Source: Euglena gracilis
Lineage: Eukaryota; Euglenida; Euglenophyceae; Euglenales
Length of the DNA: 64,000 nucleotides
NCBI GenBank assembly: GCA_039621445.1
Contig: CP154954.1
Location: 13,262,716 to 13,326,715 of the forward strand
Reading direction: 5' to 3'
The notes beneath the pieces are model-generated. The model saw only the letters and a list, made by a program, of their open reading frames with translations, was not told the DNA's origin and ran no database searches. Every line of letters starts with the position of its first letter. Position 1 is the stretch's first letter. The position numbers and the translations under genes were made by a program. Positions 54,667 to 64,000 of this stretch are shown here, one piece after another.

Positions 54667-55225
54667 TGGTTTATTTAACTTCAATAAGGCATCTTTTAAT
54701 TCCATTGGGAACCTGTTTCTGACACTGATCTGAACGCCTACCCCCTTGTCCAGCGACTGCTAATCTTCATCTCTGACCGGGGGTTACGAAAACAGCCCCG
54801 GTTGTCGCCGACCAGGGTGAGGTGGTCGTTAGACTGGGGGGGGGGACCCATGGGGCAGACCCCAGGTCGGCTAAAAATAGAGCCTGTGGGGTTTATAGCC
54901 ATTTTTGGCTGTTTCTGGTGGGTTTTGGCCGTTTTCTTTAGGCCGTTTGGCAACTTTTTTTGGCCACTCTTGGCGATTTTGGTCACTTTGGGCCATTTTG
55001 GCCAATTTTAGTTATTTATATTATTTTTCACCATGTTTGGGCAACATTTAGCAAGTTTCTGCCGTTTGTCGCAATCTTGAACAATGAAATCAAATCATTT
55101 TACGTAATTTCTAACCAATAATAGCTGCACCGACCCACCCACCCATCCACCCACACCCACACCCACACCCACACACACGCACACACGCACACACACACAC
55201 ACACCATACAATTGCTTACCGACCC
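54667..55225. other. Non-coding stretch
   Basis: TTTTGGCCA-like short repeats at 54890-55010, then a CACACC/ACACAC-rich tract at 55130-55205. No gene recognised. Confidence 0.4.
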
Positions 55226-55560
55226 CCGGGGGGGGGGGAGGGGGGGTCACTCCACTTTTTTAAAAACCAGTCAGTCACTCATTTTCAAAAAACCAGCCAG
55301 TCACTACCCCCCCCGGGGGGGGGGGGGGGGGGGTCGGCCACTCAGAAAAACGGCCACTTTCCAGTCACTTTAGGCCATTTTAGGCCCAAAAAAATTTTCC
55401 GGCGCCTTCGGCGCCGGGGTCACTCAAGCCACTTTTGCCCACTCCTGGCCGACCCCCCCGGAGGGGGGGGGGGAGGGGTCCGGGCCAAAAACCAGTCAGT
55501 CACTCTGAAAAAACCAGTCACCCACCCCCCCGGGGGGGGGGAGGGGGGGGTCGGTCAGTG
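55226..55560. repeat. Tandem C-run/G-run units with CCAGTCAGTCACTC
   Basis: Three to four units alternate a self-complementary CCCCC-GGGGG block (55226-55248, 55310-55335, 55455-55478, 55525-55550) with AAAACCAGTCAGTCACTC. A perfect 8 bp hairpin CCGGCGCC-TTC-GGCGCCGG is at 55400-55418. Confidence 0.7.
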
Positions 55561-55575
55561 CTTAAGCAATTGCCT

Positions 55576-55743
<168 letters not shown>

Positions 55744-56034
55744 AACGCGGTTTCCGGGACTCCCATTGAATCCGAACGTTGTGCAGCACAAGAAGGAAGG
55801 AGGCTGCGCCGGACACCTGACCAGAGATGGGTTGGGGATGGTTTGGCTGTGCACTTGAAGGATTGCAGGAGGGGCTGGGCGGGCGTGAAGGTATGGGCCG
55901 AGTCGTCTTCCAGGGTGAAGGGGGGGGGGCGGTTCAGGCGCAGGATGGGCGGCTTGCTGTGAAGTTCTGGCAGCCTCAATGTTGAGGGAAGACACCCTGG
56001 GTCTTACCCAAATTCTGTCCCTCACCGGGTTCTG

Positions 56035-56190
56035 ACCCACTTTGGGCAAGGGATTCGATCGAGGAGTGGTCAATGATCAGGAGCCCCCCCCAAATGGAAA
56101 TCGCAGAGAAGTACATGGAATTCGCTGTCAACAGCTTGGGGGTGGTCACCCTACCTCCGAGTGCTGCTTTGGACCAGACCACCTCACACA
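56035..56190 (-). other. Exon-like segment, minus strand
   Basis: Minus frame reads LVCEVVWSKAALGGRV and LLIIDHSSIESLAQ without stops, in a GC3-leaning pattern. A GTCAG after TGG could be a donor. No family recognised. It may belong with the other minus-strand islands up to 63.1 kb. Confidence 0.25.
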
Positions 56191-57224
56191 CCAGGCCAGG
56201 TATTAGACGAAGGGGGTGAGTGCCAGGCATGAGACCAAGAAAAGACCCTTCCCCCCTCCATGTCCAACGATCGGTAACCTCTGTCGACATAGGGTTATGA
56301 CCAAGAAGGTGTCCTCCGACTGCGGGGGGGGGGGGCAGTTGGACAAGGGGTCAACAAAAAAGTTTGCGGGTGCGGGGGACCCTACCCCCCCCCAAAAAAG
56401 GCCAAGTTGCTTTCCCTCTTTCGCTTAGCGCCGTAAATTTTGGGCCATTTTGACAAATCCTTGCTCAAAAAGTGCCAAAAATGGCAATTTGACCAATTTT
56501 GGGCTGATTTTGGGCACAAACGTTTTCGGGCTGGCGCTTTGCGCCAGGACCAAAATTTGGTAAAAATTTTGGAGGTTTTGGCCATACCACCGAAAAGGTG
56601 TCCTCTGACTGGGGGGTGGTTGTTGGACACAGGGGAGTCGTTGGACGTAGGGGGAGGGGTAAGCAGAGAAAAGAAGACAAAATTGATGTGGCCATGAAAA
56701 TAATTTTTGCCGAACTTCAAATTATAAAAATCTAATATGTAAAAAAATTCACCATTTTGGCAATGTCTCATATGAAACTCTTGTGACGCAACATCGCTGT
56801 TGCGGTTCAGGAAGTACAGGTGGGCTGAAGCTGAATCGACCCAACCCTTTTTTGCCCATACAACATGTGTGAGCTGGGCAACGCCACGCATCAAGGCAGG
56901 GGCAAGGGCAACGTGCAAAAGGACGGTGTCTCGTTGGTGCTGTCACGGGGGCGGGGTTTGAAGCCGCGTCGCCGGCATGGGACACAAGGCGGAGACGCGG
57001 TCAGCAGCGGCGTTCCACAGGGACGTTCGGGGAGCCCTGGTCGTCGGCCGGGTTAATGCCATAGATTGACTTAGGGACCCCTCAAGGGCCCCACTTTCCT
57101 CTGGGCCCAAACCCACCCACTCACTCTTTTTTCTTGGAAACACCCCCACGATCAACGGGGAGGGGGTTCGAACAAACCCCCACCCACCCTCTCCGCAATA
57201 TATCAAAGTCCGCCGAAAAGCCTG
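56191..57224. other. Mostly non-coding
   Basis: A hairpin GGCGC-TTT-GCGCC lies at 56533-56545 within a TTTTGG-rich repeat (56400-56600). AAGGTGTCCTC-ACTGNGGGG recurs at 56308 and 56598. 56860-57050 is GC-rich with open frames on both strands that I cannot assign. Confidence 0.35.
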
Positions 57225-57367
57225 GATTTTCCCATCCCAGCCTGCTGCTGGGCCATCTGCCTCTGACATTGGTGTAACCACCCCGGGGGGCCCGGTGAGG
57301 AAGGGTTACGGAAGGAGGAGGCTCCATAGGAGGAGGCTCCATAGGAAGAGGCTCCTGGAACCACCTG
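57225..57367 (-). other. Exon-like segment with GASSY repeats, minus strand
   Basis: TATGTTTCAG is a good acceptor on the minus strand. The frame after it reads VVPGASSYGASSYGASSF and on to MAQQQAGMG. The DNA repeats GGAGCCTCNTCCTATGG three times, so low complexity may explain the frame. Confidence 0.25.
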
Positions 57368-57629
57368 AAACATATTTTTAACTATGAAACTGAAACAAAA
57401 AAACACTTATTTTCAACTAATTTCAACTCCGTTTTGTTGCCGATGCCCTTTTGTATGCAATGTTCTCAGGGCCCTAAAAAATAAGGCTCGAGAGCCACCT
57501 CGAATGTTGTTCGAGGTGGTTCGAGGAGGCTGGTTCGAAAATAAGCCCTCCTTAAGCTCCATAGGCTTAAAGCGTTCAAGCTCCAGCCTGCTCCCACGAT
57601 AACCCCCCTGTCCGGTGGTCCAAACCTGC

Positions 57630-57812
57630 CCATCCACCCCCCCCCCCCGTGGGGGGTCGCACCAGGGGTAAGGGAACCTATGGGTGGAGCGCACCGTCGC
57701 CATCACGGTGGCGTGCCAGTCTGTGACACGGGTCTCCAGCTGTCGCAGCAGAGGTGGCGACGGGAGGGCGATGGGAGAGCCATCCACATAGAAGGCCAAC
57801 ATCGCGTCGTCA
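57630..57812 (-). other. Exon-like segment, minus strand
   Basis: ATG near 57805 and a frame MLAFYVDGSPIALPSPPLL, RQLETRVTDWHATVMATV with strong G/C third positions. ATAGGTTCCC at the end could be a donor. No family recognised. Confidence 0.3.
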
Positions 57813-57874
57813 ACGTGTGCACAACCATGCACAGACGTTCACACGCACGCAGGCACGAACGCACGCATGCGCCA

Positions 57875-57926
57875 ACACACACACACACACACACACACGC
57901 GCACACACACACCACACACACATACT
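57875..57926. repeat. (CA)n microsatellite
   Basis: AC repeats with GC interruption at 57899-57902. Confidence 0.9.
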
Positions 57927-58231
57927 GCTTTTGGAGAATTGCTGGAAAGAGAAGTCAGAAATCCCCCCCAAAAAAACGTCCCGACAACGGTCTCCAACAA
58001 CACATACACAAATCGAACCATTTTCGTTTTCCCCGTCATTTGTTGCAATAGGACCCTGGATGTCGACTCCCAGCTCTGCCAAAGCAAGAAATGGACATCA
58101 GCCAGAAAAAAAATGGTTGGTGTGCTGACAACCAGGAAGGGGTCAACGCCTCAGCAGGCTTCTTTTACCCCGCCCTGCCTGCACATAGCACCCACCCCCT
58201 CTTGCACACTTCCCTACTAGAAGCCTCCACC

Positions 58232-58450
58232 TCAGAGGGTGGCCACAACGGGCGTTGGGTTTTTCCAGTTCACCTCCACATCCCCCATCTCCACCGCCGT
58301 CCCGGGCGAGGCATCCATCCGGGCGGGGGAGCCCATCATTTGGCGGCGCAGCATGGAGCCCTTCCGCATGAACGGCGGGATGAGCTTCTCCCGCCACTCC
58401 GCGTCCTTCTCCAGGTCTGCCGCAGGGCTCTGGCGCGCCACCCGAAAAAA
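58232..58450 (-). other. Probable coding exon, minus strand
   Basis: The frame from about 58440 to TGA 58234-58232 reads SPAADLEKDAEWREKLIPPF, MRKGSMLRRQMMGSPARM and VEVNWKNPTPVVATL. Nearly every third position is G or C, which is unlike the surrounding repeats and argues for real coding. GCGCGCCAG upstream could be the acceptor. I do not recognise the protein. Confidence 0.45.
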
Positions 58451-58532
58451 TTTGACATTCAGTTCATGCACACCATTGGCCCCGGGAAAATAGCCCATCA
58501 TTCCAAAATCAGAAGAGAGAAGGCGGTGCGCT

Positions 58533-58534
58533 AC

Positions 58535-58596
<62 letters not shown>

Positions 58597-58705
58597 CCAT
58601 GCATACGCATCACACACGCACGAGCGCGCACAAATACAAGCACTCCTGTATGTGCCGACACACACACACACACATGCACACACACACACACACACACACA
58701 CGCAC
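58533..58705. repeat. Two (CA)n microsatellites
   Basis: AC tracts at 58533-58595 and 58657-58703, separated by CA-rich spacer. Confidence 0.9.
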
Positions 58706-58717
58706 GCACCCCCCCCC

Positions 58718-59130
58718 CCTAAATACTTAAACCCCCCCCACTTATAAACCCCCCCCCACTTACTAACCCCCCCCCACTTACTGACCCCCCCCCCTCGGGC
58801 CGACCAACCAAACCGGGACTTATAAACCTCCCCCTTCGGGGAAGAAAAATGAAAGCCGCCGGGGACGATTTTTTCGGCCGCAAACCACCCAAAAACTGAT
58901 TTTTGGCCCTTTTTTGAGATCGACCATCATCAAAAATGCCATTTTTGACCAAATTTTCCAAAAAATTGCCATTTTGGGGGGTTTCGGGGTCATTTTGGGG
59001 GTTCGGATTTTCACCAACAATTCCGGGACTTATAAACCCCCCCCCCCCCACTTACTAACCCCCCCCTTCGGCCGACCAACCAAACCGGATCCTACTAACC
59101 CCGGGGGGTTTATAAGTGGGGGGGGGGGGT
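58718..59130. repeat. C-run repeat with ACTTATAAACC and ACTTACTAACC
   Basis: Units of ACTTA(T/C)(A/T)AACCCCCCCC recur at 58740, 58760, 58780, 58818, 59028, 59050 and inverted near 59110. GGCCGACCAACCAAACCGG occurs at 58798 and 59070. Confidence 0.65.
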
Positions 59131-59150
59131 TACCCCCATGCGCACATGCC

Positions 59151-59310
59151 CCCCACATGCACGCACACATACACACACCTACGCACACACACACACACAT
59201 ATACACACAGAGAGAGGAGAGAGAGAGAGACACGCCCGTACACGCACGCACACGTGTGCGCATACTGGCGCGCGCGCACACACACAGGCATACACCACAT
59301 ACACATAACA
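59151..59310. repeat. CA/GA-rich microsatellite
   Basis: ACACAC tracts around an AGAGAGGAGAGAGAGAGAG core at 59208-59230. Confidence 0.85.
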
Positions 59311-59480
59311 TATCTTGGGCAGTGCTGAATCAGGGCAGAAGCCTGGCCCTGTGGCTCTCCAGTGGCGCGGCGGTGGCGGGGGTTGCTGGGGCTGCAGGCA
59401 GCCGCTTGCTCGGCAAACGAAAGGAGCAAACCGACGATCGGAATTGGTTGGGGATAATGTTTTTTGGGGTACCCACCCAC

Positions 59481-59567
59481 CTGGAGGTCCAATACAGCCC
59501 TCCCCCAACTGCTGGGCAGGCACTGGTAAAGCAGCCCTTTGCCGAACCCGTGACAGAGCCTGTTGGG
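59481..59567 (-). other. Exon-like segment with good splice sites, minus strand
   Basis: On the minus strand CTTTCTTCGCAG precedes, and CTCCAG|GTGGGT follows, a stop-free 87 bp frame (29 codons, PNRLCHGFGKGLLYQCL...). Both sites fit splice consensus. No family recognised. Confidence 0.35.
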
Positions 59568-59579
59568 CTGCGAAGAAAG

Positions 59580-59890
59580 GACCGGAAAAGATCAGTAAGA
59601 ATCGGGGGGGGGGGTGCTAAATTATCCAAATATGGGTTAGAAACGGGTGGGGGTGTTGAGACAAGAGGAAAAGTTTAAATGCTACAAAACCTGGCGTTTC
59701 GCGCCAACGAGGAAAAATTCCCCTCATTTTGGAGGTCAATTGCTGGGCGTGCAGAGATGTTCAGAAGTCTCCAAATTTTCAAAATTTCGAGAACTTTCGC
59801 TCAAAAATGCACACAAAATAAGCGTCTCGGAGAAGATGACGTTTAAAAAGATGTGTAAGAACCGGATGGCGGTGCTCGGACAAGGATGGT
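59580..59890 (+). repeat. Repeat R2, first copy
   Basis: GTAAGAATCGGGG, a GGCG-TTTC-GCGCC hairpin (59692-59704), ATTTTGGAGGTC, AATGCACACAAAATAA and TTTAAAAAGATG in the order found again at 63165-63515. Confidence 0.65.
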
Positions 59891-60653
59891 TGGACGAAGT
59901 GGGGGGAGGGGAGGAAGGGTCTGGTCTGGTCCACCTCCCCCCACCTCTGGGTTGCACTCGGCCCAAGATAGAGGTAGAGGTGGATGTGGAGGTCACCCGC
60001 CCACCACCCACCCACATCTTTAATTAAGAAAAACTTTGGTTGAGAACACGGGGGTATTCCGTGCTGTTTGTCATTTTGGGGGGTGAGTTACCGCATGAGG
60101 AGCTTCACACACCCCCTGTCCAAGCACCAGAAAATACAGAAGTTCAGGGGTGACAAAATCCTCTGTGAGCAATTTGTGGCAATTGGCCACAAAAAAAAAC
60201 CAATAAAAATGACAAAAAAAATGACGAAAAACTTCGCTTGAGGGGGAAATGGTCGAAAATGCAGGATTTTTTAGAAGTCGAAAGTATTTCCCCACAAAAA
60301 AATTTTTTCACGGGGGGAAAATGGGGAAAATACAGAAATATGTTGATCTCGGGAAACGAAAACAGACCACAAAAGCATGCCAGCGATGGTACCAACTCCC
60401 ATACATGGCTCATAACCTCGGGGGAAGGGGGGCGAAGTGCACAATGCGGCACAGCGAGGGGTTGACGCTCGGGGCTGGGCGGGGTGCTGGGACGGGGGTT
60501 TGGGGCTGAGGACGGGGGACCGCTTCAGAGGGGAGGGGGAGAACGGGGGCAGGGCGGCGGGCGGGCGGGTGGAGAAGGAAGCTGGAGGGAGCTATTCCCG
60601 AGAAGCGACTCAAGGAGCCGGCGGAAGGGCCGCGCCACAAAAGCTGCTGCTTG
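59891..60653. other. No confident gene
   Basis: Mixed composition. 60410-60650 is GC-rich and open on the minus strand as a Pro/Ser-rich frame (LSRFSGIAPSSFLLHPP) that could be coding or chance. Confidence 0.3.
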
Positions 60654-60771
60654 GCAGCAACAACAACAACAACAGCAGCAGCAGCAGCAACAACGACGAC
60701 GACGACGACGACGACGACAACAACAACAACAGCAACAGCAACAGCAGCAGCAGCAGTAGCAGCAGCAGAAA
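60654..60771. repeat. Trinucleotide repeat CAA/CAG/CGA
   Basis: (CAA)n, (CAG)n, (CGA)8-like, then (CAA)n and (CAG)n again, roughly symmetric about the CGA block. Confidence 0.95.
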
Positions 60772-60799
60772 CATTGCACACATGGCAGCGCAACAACAC

Positions 60800-60990
60800 T
60801 TGTATATGCATAACCCCCCAAAAAAATAAGACCCCCCCCAAAATAAGACTCCCCCCCAAAAAATAAGACCCCCCCTGGGCCGACCGAGCAAAAATCCAAA
60901 AATAAGACCCCCCAAAAAATGACACCCCCCCCTGGAGGTTTCCAGCAACGGACCCAAAAATAAGACCCGGGTCTTATTTTTTTGGGGGGG
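60800..60990 (-). repeat. AAAATAAGACCCCCC repeat
   Basis: At least six AATAAGAC(C/T)CCCCC units with GGGCCGACCGAGCAAAAATCC between them. The reverse complement occurs at 25690-25775. Confidence 0.65.
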
Positions 60991-61340
60991 TACATTTAAA
61001 TAAACTCACCCTCACTGAACCACCCGGGGGGTCATGGCGTCCTGTTTGGCGGTCGTTTTGGTGGCCAGGGAGGATGTAAGTTGAGGTTTAGTGTGTAACC
61101 AAAAATGCCCCTTATTTTGCATCATGGGTGTGAAAGATGGTATTTTGCGCAGGTTAACGGTTTTTTACCAAAAATCTTAGAGGTTGGCAGGCCCACCACA
61201 CCTGTTTTTTCGACACACCGTGCAATTTTTGGTGCATTTTGTCTCTTTTTTCTTCATCATTTTCTTCCCTCTAGGGGTATGCCACAGCTTGGTGGTTGGC
61301 CCCAAGGTTATAAGTGGGGGGCGGGGGGGCGGGTTTGCAC

Positions 61341-61510
61341 AGTATGTAGTATGTAGTATGTAGTATGTATGCATTTACACATGCATGGACATAACATACC
61401 TACATATATATACATACATATGCATACATGTATGCATACTACACACAGACACATATTCATACAATGTATATACGTGCACACACACACGTACATGTATATA
61501 TCAATATACC
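61341..61510. repeat. AGTATGT heptamer and ACATAC-rich tract
   Basis: Four AGTATGT units, then CA/TA-rich palindromic sequence (ATACATGTATGCAT). Confidence 0.8.
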
Positions 61511-62004
61511 CAGGTAAATTATGCGACCCGCGGGTCGTGCAGTTGTACCAGGAAGAGGGGGTAGTGTGGTGGGACCCGGGTCCGACCTTCAGAAAAAGTT
61601 GGGGTCATTGATTGGGATGAGGTTAGGGTTACAACTGGCTTCCTGTGGGGTCCAATTTTTAGGAATTTAGGCAGAAGTTGGGCCGAATTTCAAACCAAGT
61701 TAGGGAGAATTTAGGCCAAATTCGAGGCAAATGGGTGGCCTGAAAATCTTCCCAAAATGGGACCTAACCTGACCTTTCCCTAAATATGGCCAATTTTCGG
61801 CACGCCAATCCCAACTCTGACCCTCTGCTTAAAGTTAAGTGTGAACTCTTTCCGAATCCGCCAACAATTGCCTGAAAACTGCGTCTTTCCCCGGCGCCGC
61901 CGGACCGAAAAGTCGAATAATGGACCCGGGTCCCACCTGCCGGTCGCATAGTTGTACAACTTCGTTATGCTATAGTCAGCATAACTTCAGCAGGTCCAAT
62001 CTTT
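61511..62004. other. No recognisable gene
   Basis: Mixed composition. GACCCGGGTCC-type palindromes at 61574 and 61923. Confidence 0.35.
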
Positions 62005-62300
62005 GAACCTTTTTCTAAATAAACTTATTGCATTGTGTACCGCCGCTCTGCCGCCCTGGACGACTGGGTCAGGGGCATGCGCGGCTTCATGCGGGGGCTG
62101 GCGCTGTTGCAAGCGGGCTCCGGGGTGTGGCAAGGCCAGGGCCGGGCGGGGATGCGAGGGGACAACTGGCGCGGAACACACGGCGCGTGTGGTGGCCACG
62201 GGGACAACTCCATTCGTCGGCGTCCGCCACCCACAAAAAAACAAACACGTTGGCAGCACTGCCTGCGGCAATGTGGGAACTGACCCAACCCCCCCCCCCC
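62005..62300. other. GC-rich island, possible exon, strand uncertain
   Basis: Open in several frames with G/C third positions, for example plus strand YRRSAALDDWVRGMRGFM and minus strand NSASPRMKPRMPLTQSS. I cannot choose between them. Confidence 0.25.
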
Positions 62301-62514
62301 GGGAAAGTTGGGCGGCCTGTTGTGGTTGGGGTCAGGAAACACAAAATTACCTTTGAAAACGGCAATTTTTCAGGCCGCCGGCAAACACCCCAAAAACCAA
62401 CCCCTCGCTTGCCTGCGGACAGAACACAACCCCCGCGGGTGCGCCCTGGGGTCAAAAGTGCCCCCCCCCCCCCGCTGCTTGCCCAAAACACGGGACAGGG
62501 GTTTGGGCCATCTT

Positions 62515-62645
62515 CAAAAAAATATATTTAAAGAAGAAAAGATAATAATAAGAAATAAATATAAATAAGAAAAAATAAATAAATAAATAAACAAGTAATA
62601 AAAATATAAAAATAAGAAAAAGAAAAAATATTATAAAAAAGAAGC
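62515..62645. repeat. A-rich AAATA/AAGAAA tract
   Basis: Low-complexity A-rich DNA. Confidence 0.85.
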
Positions 62646-62889
62646 CTGGCCAGCGCACCAGCCGGTGGGTATGATGCAAAATTAATCTGGACAATTAAAT
62701 AAATTGGAAAAAATGCAACTTGCCTACCTACCCCTCTTTTAAGGACCAGCACAATTATGTCTTAAGTCACTGGCACTGAATCACTCCGCCGCCTTTTCCC
62801 CGGGGTGGGGGGCGACCCTCCCCGGGGGGTTGAACGCACCTCGACGTCCACACCAACACCCCGCTCTCATTTCAACCCAGCTGGGGCAA

Positions 62890-63122
62890 GACCGCACTCT
62901 GGGCTCTGCCCCCAGCCCTGGGTGGGGCTCCCCCGGCGGTCGCTCACGGCCCCGCCGCTCCACCTCCTTCTCCTTCTCCTTCTCTCGCACCCGCGTTGAC
63001 ATGACGATCTCGCTGCGCTCCCGCTCCAACTCCTCCTCCCTCTCTGCCCGCGCGTCCACCGACGTGGGGGACAGCGTCAGCATCGGGACGACCGCTGGGC
63101 CCAGCCCCGACTGGGGCTGTGT
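62890..63122 (-). other. Probable coding exon, charged coiled coil, minus strand
   Basis: After a possible acceptor (TTTGACACAG at about 63133-63124) the frame reads VVPMLTLSPTSVDARAEREE, ELERERSEIVMSTRVREKEK and EKEVERRGRERPPGEPHPGL, with almost all third positions G or C. A short charged helix is predicted. No family recognised. It lies upstream of the other minus-strand islands and could be one of their early exons. Confidence 0.45.
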
Positions 63123-63164
63123 CAAACGTACCTCCCCCCCCCCTGTCTAAGCACCGGAAAAGAT

Positions 63165-63515
63165 GGGTAAGAACCGGGGGGGTGGTGCTTATTTTGCCAA
63201 AATATGGGTAAGAACCAGGGGGGTGGTGCTTAGACAAGGGGGAAATTTTGACTGGGAAAAAAAAATCCGGCGCTTCGCGCCGAAAAGGGAAAATTCCCTT
63301 TATTTTGGAGGTCCACTGTTGAACTTACACACATTTGGATGCAGAAATCAACAATATCTCACCAAATCAGGTCTCAGAAATTGCAAAGATTTCTAAATTT
63401 TTGAGAAATTTCCCTTAAAAATGCACACAAAATAAACCTCCCCGTGACGATGACCTTTAAAAAGATGGGTAAGAACCGGGGGGGTGGTGCTTAGACAAGG
63501 GTGATGCTTAGACAA
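63165..63515 (+). repeat. Repeat R2, second copy
   Basis: GTAAGAACCGGGGGGGTGGTGC occurs twice (63170, 63208) and again at 63470. The GGCGC-TTC-GCGCC hairpin at 63267-63279 and AATGCACACAAAATAAAC at 63420 align with 59580-59890. Confidence 0.65.
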
Positions 63516-63529
63516 GGGGGGGGGGTACG

Positions 63530-64000
<471 letters not shown>

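Noticed and set aside
59315-59620. Plus-strand exon (ALWLSSGAAVAGVAGAAG)
   Set aside because: The minus strand has better acceptor and donor sites over the same DNA, and neighbouring exon-like islands are on the minus strand.

Overview
This is a stretch of eukaryotic nuclear DNA dominated by nested mobile elements and simple repeats. There are no operons, Shine-Dalgarno sites or bacterial gene packing. Instead there are LTR retrotransposons with chromodomains, long G and C homopolymers, long (CA)n tracts, a 3.6 kb pentanucleotide satellite and a few GC3-rich exon-like islands. The composition and the methyltransferase-bearing Ty3/gypsy elements suggest a protist, most likely an alga, but the species cannot be named from the sequence.

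Layout. (1) 1-4861 and 5017-23347 hold two direct copies (A and B) of one element, here called X. X encodes a giant proline-rich, cysteine-bearing gag-like protein that I do not recognise. In copy A this is fused at a hairpin to the integrase and chromodomain end of a Ty3/gypsy pol. (2) Copy B is split by a complete Ty3/gypsy chromovirus on the minus strand (element 1, 8145-20877, 298 bp LTRs with 3 differences seen). (3) 23.3-28.2 kb is non-coding, with a minisatellite and one copy of a dispersed repeat R1; an inverted copy of R1 lies at 48.7-49.9 kb. (4) 28.2-43.0 kb looks like a TIR element carrying arrays of a TTTGCGCAAATGCGC dyad. It is interrupted by a second, older and heavily broken Ty3/gypsy chromovirus on the plus strand (element 2, 30108-42070, about 855 bp LTRs, TGCG target duplication). 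(5) 43-50.7 kb is largely featureless. (6) 50.7-54.3 kb is the pentanucleotide satellite. (7) 54.3-64 kb mixes microsatellites, C/G-run repeats and candidate host exons, mostly minus strand.

How the parts work together. Elements 1 and 2 each carry gag, protease, reverse transcriptase, RNase H, integrase and chromodomain. Between gag and protease each also carries a short C5 cytosine methyltransferase-like domain and a second domain with an NPPF/NPPW motif, resembling adenine-methyltransferase-like domains of DIRS-type retroelements. The order of these two modules is reversed between the elements. In element 1 everything from gag to RNase H lies in one frame, cut only by single stop codons, most of them at module borders.

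The least expected signal is in element X. Its coding sequence is saturated with short perfect hairpins, several sharing the loops ATTAC or TATTTG, and copies A and B show a compensatory double change that keeps one 16 bp palindrome intact. The integrase fragment downstream of copy A has the same texture, which suggests it is the pol end of the same element.
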